The notes under the pieces were generated by a model. It saw only the letters and a list, made by a program, of their open reading frames with translations. It was not told where the DNA came from and ran no database searches. The position numbers and the translations under genes are program-made. 64,000 nucleotides of DNA from Candidatus Viadribacter manganicus (lineage in GTDB: Bacteria > Pseudomonadota > Alphaproteobacteria > Caulobacterales > Aquidulcibacteraceae). Shown one piece after another: positions 25,704-34,146 of the stretch. Each line of letters opens with the position of its first letter. Position 1 is the stretch's first letter. The DNA lies in NCBI RefSeq assembly GCF_001679665.1, contig NZ_CP013244.1, forward strand, positions 1,054,001-1,118,000, in the 5' to 3' direction.

Positions 25704-27035
25704 ATGCCCGTTATTCGTGAGTCACTCGTCCAAAAGCTCTACAAGCCGGGCATCGGCCAAGAGCTGTGGGACTTCGCCAACGGCATTTACCCGATCTGCC
25801 GCTCGATTTCGGGCAATGGCGTCCGCGAGACCCTCGGACACATCAAGCAAAAGATCGACCTGCAGATCCACGAAGTGCCCTCAGGCACCCAGGCGTTCGA
25901 TTGGACGATCGCGCCCGAGTGGAACATCCGCGACGCCTGGATCAAGGACCCTCAGGGCAACAAGATCATCGACTTCAAGAAGCACAATCTGCACGTGCTG
26001 AACTATTCAGCGCCGATCAATGGCAAGTTCCAGCTGGCGGACCTGAAGAAGCACATCTTCACAATGCCGGATCAGCCCGACCTGATCCCGTACCGGACCA
26101 GCTATTACAACATCAACTGGGGCTTTTGCATGAGCCACGACCAGCTGATGAGCCTGCCGGACGGCGAGTACGAGGCGTTCATCGATTCCGACCACAACCC
26201 GAACGGTTCACTGACCTACGGCGAATACTTCCTCCAGGGCGAGAGCGACGAGATCTTCTTGTTCTCAGCGCACTGCTGTCACCCCTCGCTCGCCAACGAC
26301 AACTGCTCGGGCATGAGCGTCAACACGCACCTTGCCCAAGCTCTGACCCAACTCCAAGGCAAGACGCGTTACTCGTACCAGTTCATCTTCGCACCCGGCA
26401 CGATCGGCTCGATTACCTGGCTCAGCCGCAATGAAGACAAGATCAAGCGCATCAAGAACGGCCTGATCCTGTCGTGTGTCGGCGATCCGGGTGGCCCGAC
26501 CTACAAGCGCAGCCAAGCCGGCGACGCCATTGTCGACCGCGCCGTCGAAAAGATTCTGCGCGACGAGGAAGCCGCTCCGAACATCGTCGACTTCTGGCCC
26601 TACGGCTACGACGAGCGCCAATACAATTCGCCGGCCTTCCGCCTGAACGTTGGCCTGCTCCTGCGTTCGCGTTTCGGCCTCTTCCCCGAGTATCACACCT
26701 CGGCGGACAACATGGAATTCCTGAAGCCGGACGCGCTCGAGAAATCCTACAAGCATACGCTCCAGATCATCGACATCCTCGAGAACGAGTACAAAACGAT
26801 GAACCTCGCGCCGCACGGCGAGCCGAACCTTGGCAAGCGCGGCCTTTACGGCGCCATCGGCGGCGACAAGAAGGCCTACGACGCCAACTTGCCGGTGTTC
26901 TGGATGTTGAACCAATCGGACGGTCAGCACTCGCTGCTGGACATCGCACAACGCGCGAAGCTCCCCTATGAGCGCATCCATGATGCCGCGAAAGTGCTGA
27001 GCGAGAACAACCTTCTGGAAGTTCTCAACGACTAA
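25704..27035 (+). CDS. DUF4910/DUF2172 aminopeptidase-like protein of sugar-biosynthesis loci
   Basis: 443-aa protein with an M28-like zinc-peptidase fold in a family (aminopeptidase-like, DUF4910/DUF2172) that is found in polysaccharide loci but has no established reaction. Family features are GIYPICRSISGNGVRETL at the N-terminus, the metal-site motif SAHCCHPSLANDNCSG (about 190-205), and YGYDERQYNSP and FPEYHTSADN further on. The last ~60 residues (LLDIAQRAKLPYERIHDAA) form a winged-helix-like end. The protein is soluble with no signal peptide. Divergent to the rfbF-PIG-L-aminotransferase operon, it may act as an amidohydrolase or acyl-modifying enzyme on the same sugar. Confidence 0.88.
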   Translation: MPVIRESLVQKLYKPGIGQELWDFANGIYPICRSISGNGVRETLGHIKQKIDLQIHEVPSGTQAFDWTIAPEWNIRDAWIKDPQGNKIIDFKKHNLHVLNYSAPINGKFQLADLKKHIFTMPDQPDLIPYRTSYYNINWGFCMSHDQLMSLPDGEYEAFIDSDHNPNGSLTYGEYFLQGESDEIFLFSAHCCHPSLANDNCSGMSVNTHLAQALTQLQGKTRYSYQFIFAPGTIGSITWLSRNEDKIKRIKNGLILSCVGDPGGPTYKRSQAGDAIVDRAVEKILRDEEAAPNIVDFWPYGYDERQYNSPAFRLNVGLLLRSRFGLFPEYHTSADNMEFLKPDALEKSYKHTLQIIDILENEYKTMNLAPHGEPNLGKRGLYGAIGGDKKAYDANLPVFWMLNQSDGQHSLLDIAQRAKLPYERIHDAAKVLSENNLLEVLND

Positions 27036-27059
27036 CGCCACGACTACGCTGAAACTATG

Positions 27060-27092
27060 AAGGCCGCGGCGCTCTCGCACCGCGGCCTTTGT
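27060..27092 (+). terminator. Rho-independent terminator after DUF4910 gene
   Basis: A 10-bp stem AAGGCCGCGG / CCGCGGCCTT with a 10-base loop and a short T run starts 25 bases after the stop codon. Confidence 0.8.
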
Positions 27093-27241
27093 CGTATTTG
27101 AAATCACGAGCGCGTGAAGTATCGGCGTTCAAATTTCACAACATCGCGAGACGGCATGGTTCACACGCGTTGTTGAACAGGCGCGTATTGTCGAACGGCA
27201 CGAACGTACGCTCTGCTTCTCATCGTTAGGAGGGAGACATC

Positions 27242-27523
27242 ATGTCCCACAAATTGAAACTTGCTGTAGTTCTTGCTGTTGCTGCGTTGACGATGCCAAG
27301 CATCGCCTCAGCGCAAGATCCTTCGACGCGTACAGACCTCACAATCATTGGTGCGGTCAGCACAGAGAGCATCGAGCAGATCGCGGACACGCATGCCACG
27401 GCAGCACCAGAAGCGCCTGTAGTTTACGAGGACGCGGCGCCGTCCAACGCCCAAACGAGCGACAACGTTGAGCAATCAGTCGTCGCGGCGGCGGACCTCA
27501 GCGATGCTGTCGAGCCGCAATAA
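27242..27523 (+). CDS. Small secreted acidic protein, unrecognised
   Basis: 93 aa with a clear Sec signal (MSHKLKLAVVLAVAALTMPS followed by IASAQ). The mature ~68 residues are acidic and Ala/Thr-rich, with no Cys and no predicted fold, suggesting a disordered periplasmic or surface protein. The ribosome-binding site AGGAGGGAG just before the start is among the strongest in the window, which suggests high expression. The last 48 bases are antisense to the 3' end of the transglutaminase-like gene. Confidence 0.7.
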   Translation: MSHKLKLAVVLAVAALTMPSIASAQDPSTRTDLTIIGAVSTESIEQIADTHATAAPEAPVVYEDAAPSNAQTSDNVEQSVVAAADLSDAVEPQ

Positions 27524-28912
27524 GCTCGCCAACTGACCAGCGGCGGCGATCGAACTTGGATCGCCGTCGCCAATCGTTAGCGCAATATGAGCGCTATCGA
27601 ATTCACGGAGCGACAGATCGAAACTCCGCCAAGCGCCATCAACGTAGGCCAACGTCCAGCTGTGCGGTATGAAGGCGTTGCTTACGCCATGATAGCTCTC
27701 ACGAGAGTACGACACCCCGCTCGCAACCCGCGTGGGAATGCCAGCGGCCCGGCCGAGAGCAGCCAAAAGCACCGCCGCCTCGGTGCAATCGCCAGCGCGA
27801 CGGTCAAGCGTATCCAACGCAGAATAATGACCGTTGAAATCCGCTGCTTCCAGATACGGAATCGCGCGTTCCAACAACAGCTCCATCTTACGAGCATCGC
27901 TCACATCGTATTCGCGTATTGCAGCCGCCATGGCGCGCAGTCTCGGGTGATCGCTTTGCAACCAAGCTGTGGAGCGGGAAGCATCGGCTAAAGTCGCACC
28001 ATCGGCGCCAAGGCCGGGCCCGCAACCTTCGCAAATATCGAGTGTGGCGGAACCGTTCTCCACACGGACACGTTGCTCACCAGTCTGCGGAAGCGGAAAG
28101 CCGACGCCTTCACGAAATTCATAGCGAAATCGCAGGTGACCGCGCCGCGCCTCTGCGGAAATCCGATACGGCGAGCGTTGGGCCATATTGGGGATTACTT
28201 GATAGGGCGGATGGGCGCGCTGAGCGGTTGCACGATCGCTTAGCCGCGTACGGAACGTCTCGCCGAACATCGGCTGCGCGACTTCAACAACGCGGCCATG
28301 CTCCAACACAAGGCGAGCGACGCCGCGCAACTGACCACCGTCATAGCGCCAACGCAGCGCACTGAATCGCCCCGCCTCATTTGGCGCGCCTTGCGCCTCG
28401 ATAACGATGCGCTCGACCGCCATGGTATCGCTGTCGAAGTTCAAAAACTCCAGGCGGGTTAAAGCCTCTGGCGTCCAATTCTGCACCAGCCCATCGCCAT
28501 CATCGAAGCGGACATTGTCTGGCAAGATGATCGTTTCGCGCGTTTGACCACTCGGCGTTTCGCGTTCGACCTCAACGCGCGCGCCGCTAATGCGCGCCCG
28601 CGTTCGCGTGCGAAAGCGTCCCATGGTGGACGTGGACTCTATAGAAAGCGCCTGCCCCTCATTGTTCTCACGCACCACCGTGCGCGTACGCGCACGATGC
28701 GGGAGGCCCCCGCTTTCGCGCAGATAAATACTCTGGCTCTCGATGAGATCACGCCCATCTGATCTAGGGATCACCTCAAGCGACACATGGCCAAGCATCG
28801 GGCCGCTGTCCGCCATGATTGTATACCAGGACGAATTGTCGGCCGGTTGCGCAAACGCGCTCGCGCCAATGAGAACACAGCCAACCGCTAGCAAGCCAAG
28901 TATCCGCCGCAT
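27476..28912 (-). CDS. Secreted transglutaminase-like cysteine protein
   Basis: 478 aa with a Sec signal (MRRILGLLAVGCVLIGASAF). A long all-beta N-terminal part (about 25-290) is followed by a transglutaminase-like domain with the triad Cys in AGDCTEAAVLLAALGRAAG (about 375), His in IPHSWTLAYVDG (about 416) and Asp in FDLSL (about 431). The short CEGCGP segment near 295 could be a disulfide or metal site. Such proteins may be proteases, crosslinkers or amidases in the periplasm. The 3' end overlaps the convergent small secreted protein gene by 48 bases. Confidence 0.85.
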   Translation of the reverse strand: MRRILGLLAVGCVLIGASAFAQPADNSSWYTIMADSGPMLGHVSLEVIPRSDGRDLIESQSIYLRESGGLPHRARTRTVVRENNEGQALSIESTSTMGRFRTRTRARISGARVEVERETPSGQTRETIILPDNVRFDDGDGLVQNWTPEALTRLEFLNFDSDTMAVERIVIEAQGAPNEAGRFSALRWRYDGGQLRGVARLVLEHGRVVEVAQPMFGETFRTRLSDRATAQRAHPPYQVIPNMAQRSPYRISAEARRGHLRFRYEFREGVGFPLPQTGEQRVRVENGSATLDICEGCGPGLGADGATLADASRSTAWLQSDHPRLRAMAAAIREYDVSDARKMELLLERAIPYLEAADFNGHYSALDTLDRRAGDCTEAAVLLAALGRAAGIPTRVASGVSYSRESYHGVSNAFIPHSWTLAYVDGAWRSFDLSLREFDSAHIALTIGDGDPSSIAAAGQLASLLRLDSIAEVRRRDD

Positions 28913-29150
28913 GCGACGAGGCTAAGGCAGGTTTGCGCTAATCCGCCCTCACGACTCCGCGAGCCTCGCGCCGATCACTGCAACGTGAGCCGACGCGTAA
29001 CACCTACCGCGTCCAGGAACGTGTCGTCGTGGCTAACGAGGAGCAAGCAGGCATGCGGGGACGCTTCTCTTTGAGACAAAACGAACGGTTTGCTCAGAGA
29101 CGATCCATCGACGCGCATTTTCCTACTGGTTGGTGACGCGCCCAAAATAA

Positions 29151-29182
29151 TGAAGCCGCGCCTGTTTCAAGGCGCGGCTTCA
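29151..29182. terminator. Bidirectional terminator downstream of rfbC
   Basis: A perfect 12-bp stem TGAAGCCGCGCC / GGCGCGGCTTCA with an 8-base loop. On the minus strand TTATTTT follows, so it terminates the epimerase-rfbC operon 20 bases after its stop; on the plus strand ATTTT follows. The rest of 28913-29150 shows no gene and should contain the promoter of the transglutaminase-like gene. Confidence 0.85.
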
Positions 29183-29202
29183 ATTTTCAGATCACAACCA
29201 GT

Positions 29203-29778
29203 TTAGAAGCGAACCGGCATCGAGCTTGGCTTTACGCCGCTCTTTTCCGGCTGCACGAAATCCGGCCAAGCCTTGTCCTTGTCTGACATTTCGCTCACTG
29301 GCAGCGGCCACTTCAAGCCGAACGCCGGGTCATCGTGACGATAGCCGCCGTTTGAATCCGGCACATACATGGCCGAGCAAAGATAGCTCACCTGCGTATC
29401 ATCCACGAGCGTTTGGTAACCGTGCGCAAAGCCACGCGGCACATAAAGCTGACGACCGTTCTCAAAGGACAGATCGAACCCCTCCCACTTCAGATACGTG
29501 CTCGAATGCGGGCGCATGTCGACGATAATGTCGTGCACGGCGCCTTGCAGCGCGCGGACAACTTTCACTTCGTAATGCGGATCGACTTGGAAGTGCATGC
29601 CGCGCACGGTGCCCTTCGTCTTCGAGTAGCCGGTGTTGTGCTGCGGGTAGCTGACCTCAAGATTGTTTTCGGCGAATTCCTTCATGCAGAAGGAACGCCC
29701 GAACCAGCCGCGATTGTCGCCGAACGGCGTCATCTCGATGAGAACGACGTCCTGCAGGGTGGTCTTGTGGAATTTCAT
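29203..29778 (-). CDS. rfbC: dTDP-4-dehydrorhamnose 3,5-epimerase-like protein
   Basis: 191-aa cupin epimerase of nucleotide sugars. The family motifs DNRGWFGRSFCMKEFAE, HNTGYSKTKGTVRGMHFQ, VHDIIVDMRPHSSTY and YVPRGFAHGYQTL are all present, including the catalytic His of RGMHFQ and the Asp of VDMRP. As no rfbA or rfbB is present nearby, the substrate may be a CDP- rather than a dTDP-keto sugar. Its ATG overlaps the stop of the upstream epimerase/dehydratase (29775-29778). Confidence 0.92.
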   Translation of the reverse strand: MKFHKTTLQDVVLIEMTPFGDNRGWFGRSFCMKEFAENNLEVSYPQHNTGYSKTKGTVRGMHFQVDPHYEVKVVRALQGAVHDIIVDMRPHSSTYLKWEGFDLSFENGRQLYVPRGFAHGYQTLVDDTQVSYLCSAMYVPDSNGGYRHDDPAFGLKWPLPVSEMSDKDKAWPDFVQPEKSGVKPSSMPVRF

Positions 29779-30827
29779 TCCGCGGCCACCGCTTCGCCCG
29801 ACGGACGCAGTTCGTTGTTAAGCAGATCGTCGGCGAGAAGCTTCTTAATGTGGGCGATACGGTTGTAGCGCGTGCCTTCGAATTCCTCGACGGTGATGCC
29901 GCTCTTCTTGTAGGCGGCGTAGAGCTGCTCGGCGCCCTTCACCGCATCCCATTGCGGCTGGAAGCCCGGCAGCGTCTTCTTGATCTTCTCGAAGCTGACG
30001 CGATACGAGCGCGGGTCCGGGCCGGCTTCGCTGGTGAGTTCGATCGTGGTGTTCGGCACGATGTCACGCACGATCTCGGCGATCTGCCGGACGGTGTAGT
30101 TGTGCGCCGTTTGGCCGACGTTGAAGGCTTCGCCGCGGACCAGATCTGCCGGCGCTTCAAGCGCAGCGATGAACGCGCGCGAGATGTCCTCAATGTGAAC
30201 GATCGGCCGGATCGGCGTGCCGTCCGACTTCAAGAGGATGACACCCTTGGTCATGCCCCAGGCGACAAGGTTGTTGAGCACGATGTCAAAGCGCTGGCGT
30301 GGTGACACGCCGTAGGCGGTCGCCGGACGGATGAACACCGGGCAGAACTTCTCGTCCGCCATCGGCTTCACGTCGCGCTCGACCAGCACTTTCGATTCAC
30401 CGTAGGCCGAGACCGGTGCGAGCTTGCCGGTTTCGTCGATCATCTCGTCGCCTTCGGTCTTGCCGTAGTTCGAGCACGAGGAGGCGAAGATGAATTTCGG
30501 CACGCCAGCCTTTTTGGCCAACTCAGCGATGCGAACAGACGCCTTGTGGTTCACATCATAGGTCAGGTTCGGATTGAGGTTAGAGAGTGGGTCGTTCGAG
30601 AGCGCCGCAAGGTGAATGATCGCATCGAAGCCTTCGACGTCTTCCAACCGCACATCGCGCGTGTCGCGGATAATAGTCGGGATGTCGACGATCTGGCCGC
30701 CATCTTCGAACGTGCAGCGCGAATAAAGATCGGCATCCAGACCGACGACTTCGTGCCCCGCCTTCTGCAGCATTGGCGTCATCACCGTGCCGATATAGCC
30801 GCGCGAACCCGTCAACAGGACTTTCAT
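29775..30827 (-). CDS. NAD-dependent sugar epimerase/dehydratase (extended SDR)
   Basis: 350-aa nucleotide-sugar oxidoreductase. The NAD loop GSRGYIGTVMTPML is at residues 7-20, the HLAALSND segment near 73, and the catalytic YxxxK in SAYGESKVLVERD near 140. It resembles the SDRs that accompany RfbF and RfbC in O-antigen loci and could act as a 4-reductase or 4-epimerase on the 4-keto sugar. ATG at 30827 (MKVLLTG) fits the Rossmann start; the longer frame adds only six residues. Forms a two-gene operon with rfbC. Confidence 0.9.
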   Translation of the reverse strand: MKVLLTGSRGYIGTVMTPMLQKAGHEVVGLDADLYSRCTFEDGGQIVDIPTIIRDTRDVRLEDVEGFDAIIHLAALSNDPLSNLNPNLTYDVNHKASVRIAELAKKAGVPKFIFASSCSNYGKTEGDEMIDETGKLAPVSAYGESKVLVERDVKPMADEKFCPVFIRPATAYGVSPRQRFDIVLNNLVAWGMTKGVILLKSDGTPIRPIVHIEDISRAFIAALEAPADLVRGEAFNVGQTAHNYTVRQIAEIVRDIVPNTTIELTSEAGPDPRSYRVSFEKIKKTLPGFQPQWDAVKGAEQLYAAYKKSGITVEEFEGTRYNRIAHIKKLLADDLLNNELRPSGEAVAAE

Positions 30828-30933
30828 GGAACCACTCGCCTCTTTCATGCCCGCTCACGGGCGCCACTATTCTACGCTGCGGGCGCGTCCTGCCCCAAGG
30901 CTGGACGCGTCCTGCACTGACGTTTTCACATGC

Positions 30934-30959
30934 AAAAAGCGCCGCTCGCGTGCGGCGCT
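30934..30959 (-). terminator. Rho-independent terminator after sugar transferase copy 2
   Basis: An 8-bp perfect stem AGCGCCGC / GCGGCGCT with a 6-base loop; on the minus strand TTTT follows. It lies 10 bases after the stop of the sugar transferase gene at 30969. Confidence 0.85.
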
Positions 30960-30968
30960 AATTCCGGC

Positions 30969-31754
30969 TCAAAGTGCTCCGGGGTCTCGCTTCCAGAACA
31001 GCACAGCCACGGTCGCCGCGATGATTTCAACCTCGCGCCACCAGGTCCAATTACGCACGTACTCGACATCGTATTTCGTGCGCGCACGAATTTTGTCGTG
31101 CGTTTCCGTCGGGCCACGGCAACCATTCACCTGCGCAAGACCGGTCACACCAGGACGCGCGGTAAACCGCTCGGGGTAGGTTCCGTCGACAGATTCAAAA
31201 TAGATGTCGTGCTCGAGCGCGTGCGGACGCGGCCCAATGATTGACATATCGCCCTTCAGGACGTTGACGAGCTGGGGCAGCTCATCCCAGCTCGAACGGC
31301 GCAGGAAGGCGCCAAGGCGCGTTATACGTGCATCGTGGTGGATGGCCTGCACGACGCCGCGATTTTTCATCACCGACATCGTACGAAACTTCCAGATCCG
31401 GAAGGTTTTCCCGCCGAGCCCACCACGCTCCTGGCGGAAAATGGCGTCACCAGGACTATCGAGTTTTACCGCGATCGCGGTCGCTATCAAAAGCGGTGCA
31501 AGAACCACCAAAGCGCCGGCCGAGGCGCAAACGTCAAACGCGCGCTTAGACCAACCACCAACCGGCGTCGGGGCGATTTGTACGACTTCAGCCTTACGGA
31601 CGACTTCCACGCGTTGCTGCGGCTCAGCGATGGCCGGAGGCGCGGGAGGTGTGATGGCGGTGAGGCGCGGCGTTGCCGCGCGCGAAGACGTGGGCGCCCG
31701 AGCTGGTGCTGCGGCGCTAGCGTTTTCTTCGCTAGCCTTAGAGCGTTCCTGCAT
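30969..31754 (-). CDS. Initiating sugar transferase (ExoY/WcaJ type), copy 2
   Basis: Canonical phosphoglycosyl transferase for the first sugar on undecaprenyl phosphate. A Pro/Ala-rich N-terminal linker precedes the hydrophobic segment FDVCASAGALVVLAPLLIAT, then VKLDSPGDAIFRQERGGLGGKTF, the full motif DELPQLVNVLKGDMSIIGPRP and the C-terminal RPGVTGLAQVNG and YDVEYVRNWTWW blocks. Unlike copy 1 all family residues are intact. ATG at 31754 is preferred because GGGGAAG precedes it; a GTG at 31814 would add 20 residues. Confidence 0.92.
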   Translation of the reverse strand: MQERSKASEENASAAAPARAPTSSRAATPRLTAITPPAPPAIAEPQQRVEVVRKAEVVQIAPTPVGGWSKRAFDVCASAGALVVLAPLLIATAIAVKLDSPGDAIFRQERGGLGGKTFRIWKFRTMSVMKNRGVVQAIHHDARITRLGAFLRRSSWDELPQLVNVLKGDMSIIGPRPHALEHDIYFESVDGTYPERFTARPGVTGLAQVNGCRGPTETHDKIRARTKYDVEYVRNWTWWREVEIIAATVAVLFWKRDPGAL

Positions 31755-31953
31755 GACTTCCCCACATTGCCCGCCCACTTCTGCGACGAGCTTTAGCACT
31801 TGACTTAAAGACACCCTGCGTTCGCCTCTTGCAAGCGCACACTGATATCTCAGTACGAAAACTCAATCTCGCTCGCCCGGCGCGCGAAGCAAGCGCCAAA
31901 GCGAAACACCTCGCCCAACAATTGTGGAGAACCGCGCTCGACGAAAACCCCGC

Positions 31954-34146
31954 TCAGCCTTTGCTGAAATCGTACGTTGGATACGAGTAGTAGCCAGGCG
32001 CGCGGCGATCGAGACCGTTGAGCGCGACGCCCCGAACGTTTGCACCTGCATCATGCAATTGTTGGAGCGCAGCGCGAACCGCGCGCATCGGCGTCTTCTG
32101 CCAGCGCGAAACCAGCACTACAGCATCAGCCTTCGCCGCGGCGACGCGCGTCTCCGCGACAGCCAGCACCGGGGCGCAATCAAGCACGATCAAGTCGAAC
32201 GAACCACGAAGTTCCGCGATCAGGCGGCTCATGTCTTCTGCACCGAAGATCTCCTTCGGCGTGAAACCCGAGCCGCTGACGGGCAGGACACACATGCCGC
32301 TGGCTTCATCCAGATAGATCGCCTGGCGCCAGGTCACCTCGCCCGAGAGCACTTGGAGAAGACCGACATCCGGCTCAATGTCCAAAACTTCCTTCACCGA
32401 ACGGCGACGCAGATCACAATCGATGAGAAGAACACGTTGGCCCGAGAGCGCCGAAACCCGCGACAAGCACAGCGAAACCGTGGTCTTGCCTTCGTTCGGG
32501 AGCGCCGAAGTGATTGCGACAACTTGCGTTTTCGGCTGACCAGCAGCGAACAAAATGGTGGTGCGCAGCACCCGGAAAGCTTCAGTGAACGCCGACATCT
32601 GGCGTTGGATCATGAAGGCGGCGGGATGTGTCGTCGTCGTTGAAGACTGGCGCAGCTCGCTGCGACGGACCTGGGGAATGCTGGCCAGCGCCGGCGCTCC
32701 GGTTTTGCGCTCGACGTCATCCGAGCTGACGAAACCGTCGTCGAGCGCCTCAGCCAGGAACGCCGCCGCGAGACCCAGGCCAAGTCCAAGCGCGAAGGAC
32801 AACACGAACGAAATCGACAGACGCGGAGAACTCTTCTCACTCGGAATTGCCGCTGCTGAAATCAGTTCCGCTGGCGCGGTGTTGATGGTGCCTTGATCCG
32901 CAATCTCATGAGCACGTTGGAGGAACGACTCATAGACGGTGCGGGCAGCGGCTGCTTCACGCTCGAGTTCGCGCAAGCGAACCATTTCCGGACCACCGCC
33001 AGTCATTTGGGCGCGCAAGCTATCGAGGCCTGCCTGCGCCTGAATCACGCGGGCGGAGGCGATATCGACGTCATTGCGCATGCCAGCCTGGATACGGCGC
33101 GTTTCTGCCGCGATCTGCTCGCGAATATCGGTAAGTTCTGCGCGGACGTTTGCGATCGCAGGGTGCGCTTCACCGTAGCGATTTTGATAATCAGCAAGCT
33201 GGCGCGCAACCGTGGCTTCCTGCGAACGGAGCTGCGAGATCACGACCGAGTTCAAAACCGTGACGAGCGTGTCAGCCGAACCACCCTGATTAAGGAGATC
33301 CTGCAGCTGAGAATAACGAGCTTGGCGCTCAGACAAGTCGGCGCGCGCCTGCATAAGCGAAGCTTGCGCGTCCGTGATCTGTTGCTCGATCAGGAAAGCA
33401 CCCTGCGTCGAAACCAAACCAGTGGTCGCACGATACTGCTCGACTTGGCTTTCCTTGGCTTGAACGTCTGAGCGCAGTTCTTCAAGGCGCGTCGACAGCC
33501 ACGTGTTGGCGCGCGCAGCGCTCTCGATGCGGGCTTCGATCTGATAACGCTGGAAGAGCTCGACCAAATGATTGGCGAGCTGAGCGGCGCGTTCCGGGCT
33601 TTGGGATACAGCAGTGACTTCAGCTGCGTAAGTAAGGCCACGGCGGCGAACACTAATCGCGCCACTGACGGCCTTAACCACGGCCTGGCGAGCTTCTGTG
33701 CGATAGGCCAAGGCGGCAGGGCTTTGGTCGGTGGCTGCCGGCGCGTCGCTGTCCTCAAGCGCCGCGTTCCATTCCGGGTCACTCATGAGCTCGAGCGCAT
33801 CGACCAAGCGCCCCGTCAGCATATCTGAGCGGAGCACTTCAAGCTGAGAGTCCACGACCGGCGCGCTCGGTGGGGCGTCGGGGCGGCCATTCGGCTGCTG
33901 GGGGCCCAGCACCTGCTCGCCGCCGCCGCTCATCATCACCAACGCCGTCGCGCTATATTGCGGCGGCTGGATCATGAATACCGCAAAAGCCAGCACGAAA
34001 GAGACCGCAGCCACGGCGGCGATCAACATCCACCGGCGGACCAGGAAATCGAACAACCATTTCAAGCTGAACGTACCAAGCTCGCCTCCGTCCTCGGGTG
34101 GGAGGTTCATCTCACCCGTCGGCTTGCGAATTGCGATTACGTTCAT
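31954..34146 (-). CDS. Wzc-type polysaccharide chain-length regulator / BY-kinase, copy 2
   Basis: 730-aa second Wzc paralogue. First helix WMLIAAVAAVSFVLAFAVFM (about 40-60), Wzz domain, periplasmic coiled coil (about 190-420) with SIEAR-type charged repeats, second helix ISFVLSFALGLGLGLAAAFL, then the kinase: Walker A SALPNEGKTT, Walker A' VLLIDCDLRRRSV and Walker B LIVLDCAP. The tail APGYYSYPTYDFSKG is the tyrosine cluster. It differs from copy 1 in the N-terminus and the coiled coil, so the two may serve different polymers. ATG at 34146 is taken as start. The sugar transferase gene follows on the same strand after about 200 bases. Confidence 0.93.
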   Translation of the reverse strand: MNVIAIRKPTGEMNLPPEDGGELGTFSLKWLFDFLVRRWMLIAAVAAVSFVLAFAVFMIQPPQYSATALVMMSGGGEQVLGPQQPNGRPDAPPSAPVVDSQLEVLRSDMLTGRLVDALELMSDPEWNAALEDSDAPAATDQSPAALAYRTEARQAVVKAVSGAISVRRRGLTYAAEVTAVSQSPERAAQLANHLVELFQRYQIEARIESAARANTWLSTRLEELRSDVQAKESQVEQYRATTGLVSTQGAFLIEQQITDAQASLMQARADLSERQARYSQLQDLLNQGGSADTLVTVLNSVVISQLRSQEATVARQLADYQNRYGEAHPAIANVRAELTDIREQIAAETRRIQAGMRNDVDIASARVIQAQAGLDSLRAQMTGGGPEMVRLRELEREAAAARTVYESFLQRAHEIADQGTINTAPAELISAAAIPSEKSSPRLSISFVLSFALGLGLGLAAAFLAEALDDGFVSSDDVERKTGAPALASIPQVRRSELRQSSTTTTHPAAFMIQRQMSAFTEAFRVLRTTILFAAGQPKTQVVAITSALPNEGKTTVSLCLSRVSALSGQRVLLIDCDLRRRSVKEVLDIEPDVGLLQVLSGEVTWRQAIYLDEASGMCVLPVSGSGFTPKEIFGAEDMSRLIAELRGSFDLIVLDCAPVLAVAETRVAAAKADAVVLVSRWQKTPMRAVRAALQQLHDAGANVRGVALNGLDRRAPGYYSYPTYDFSKG

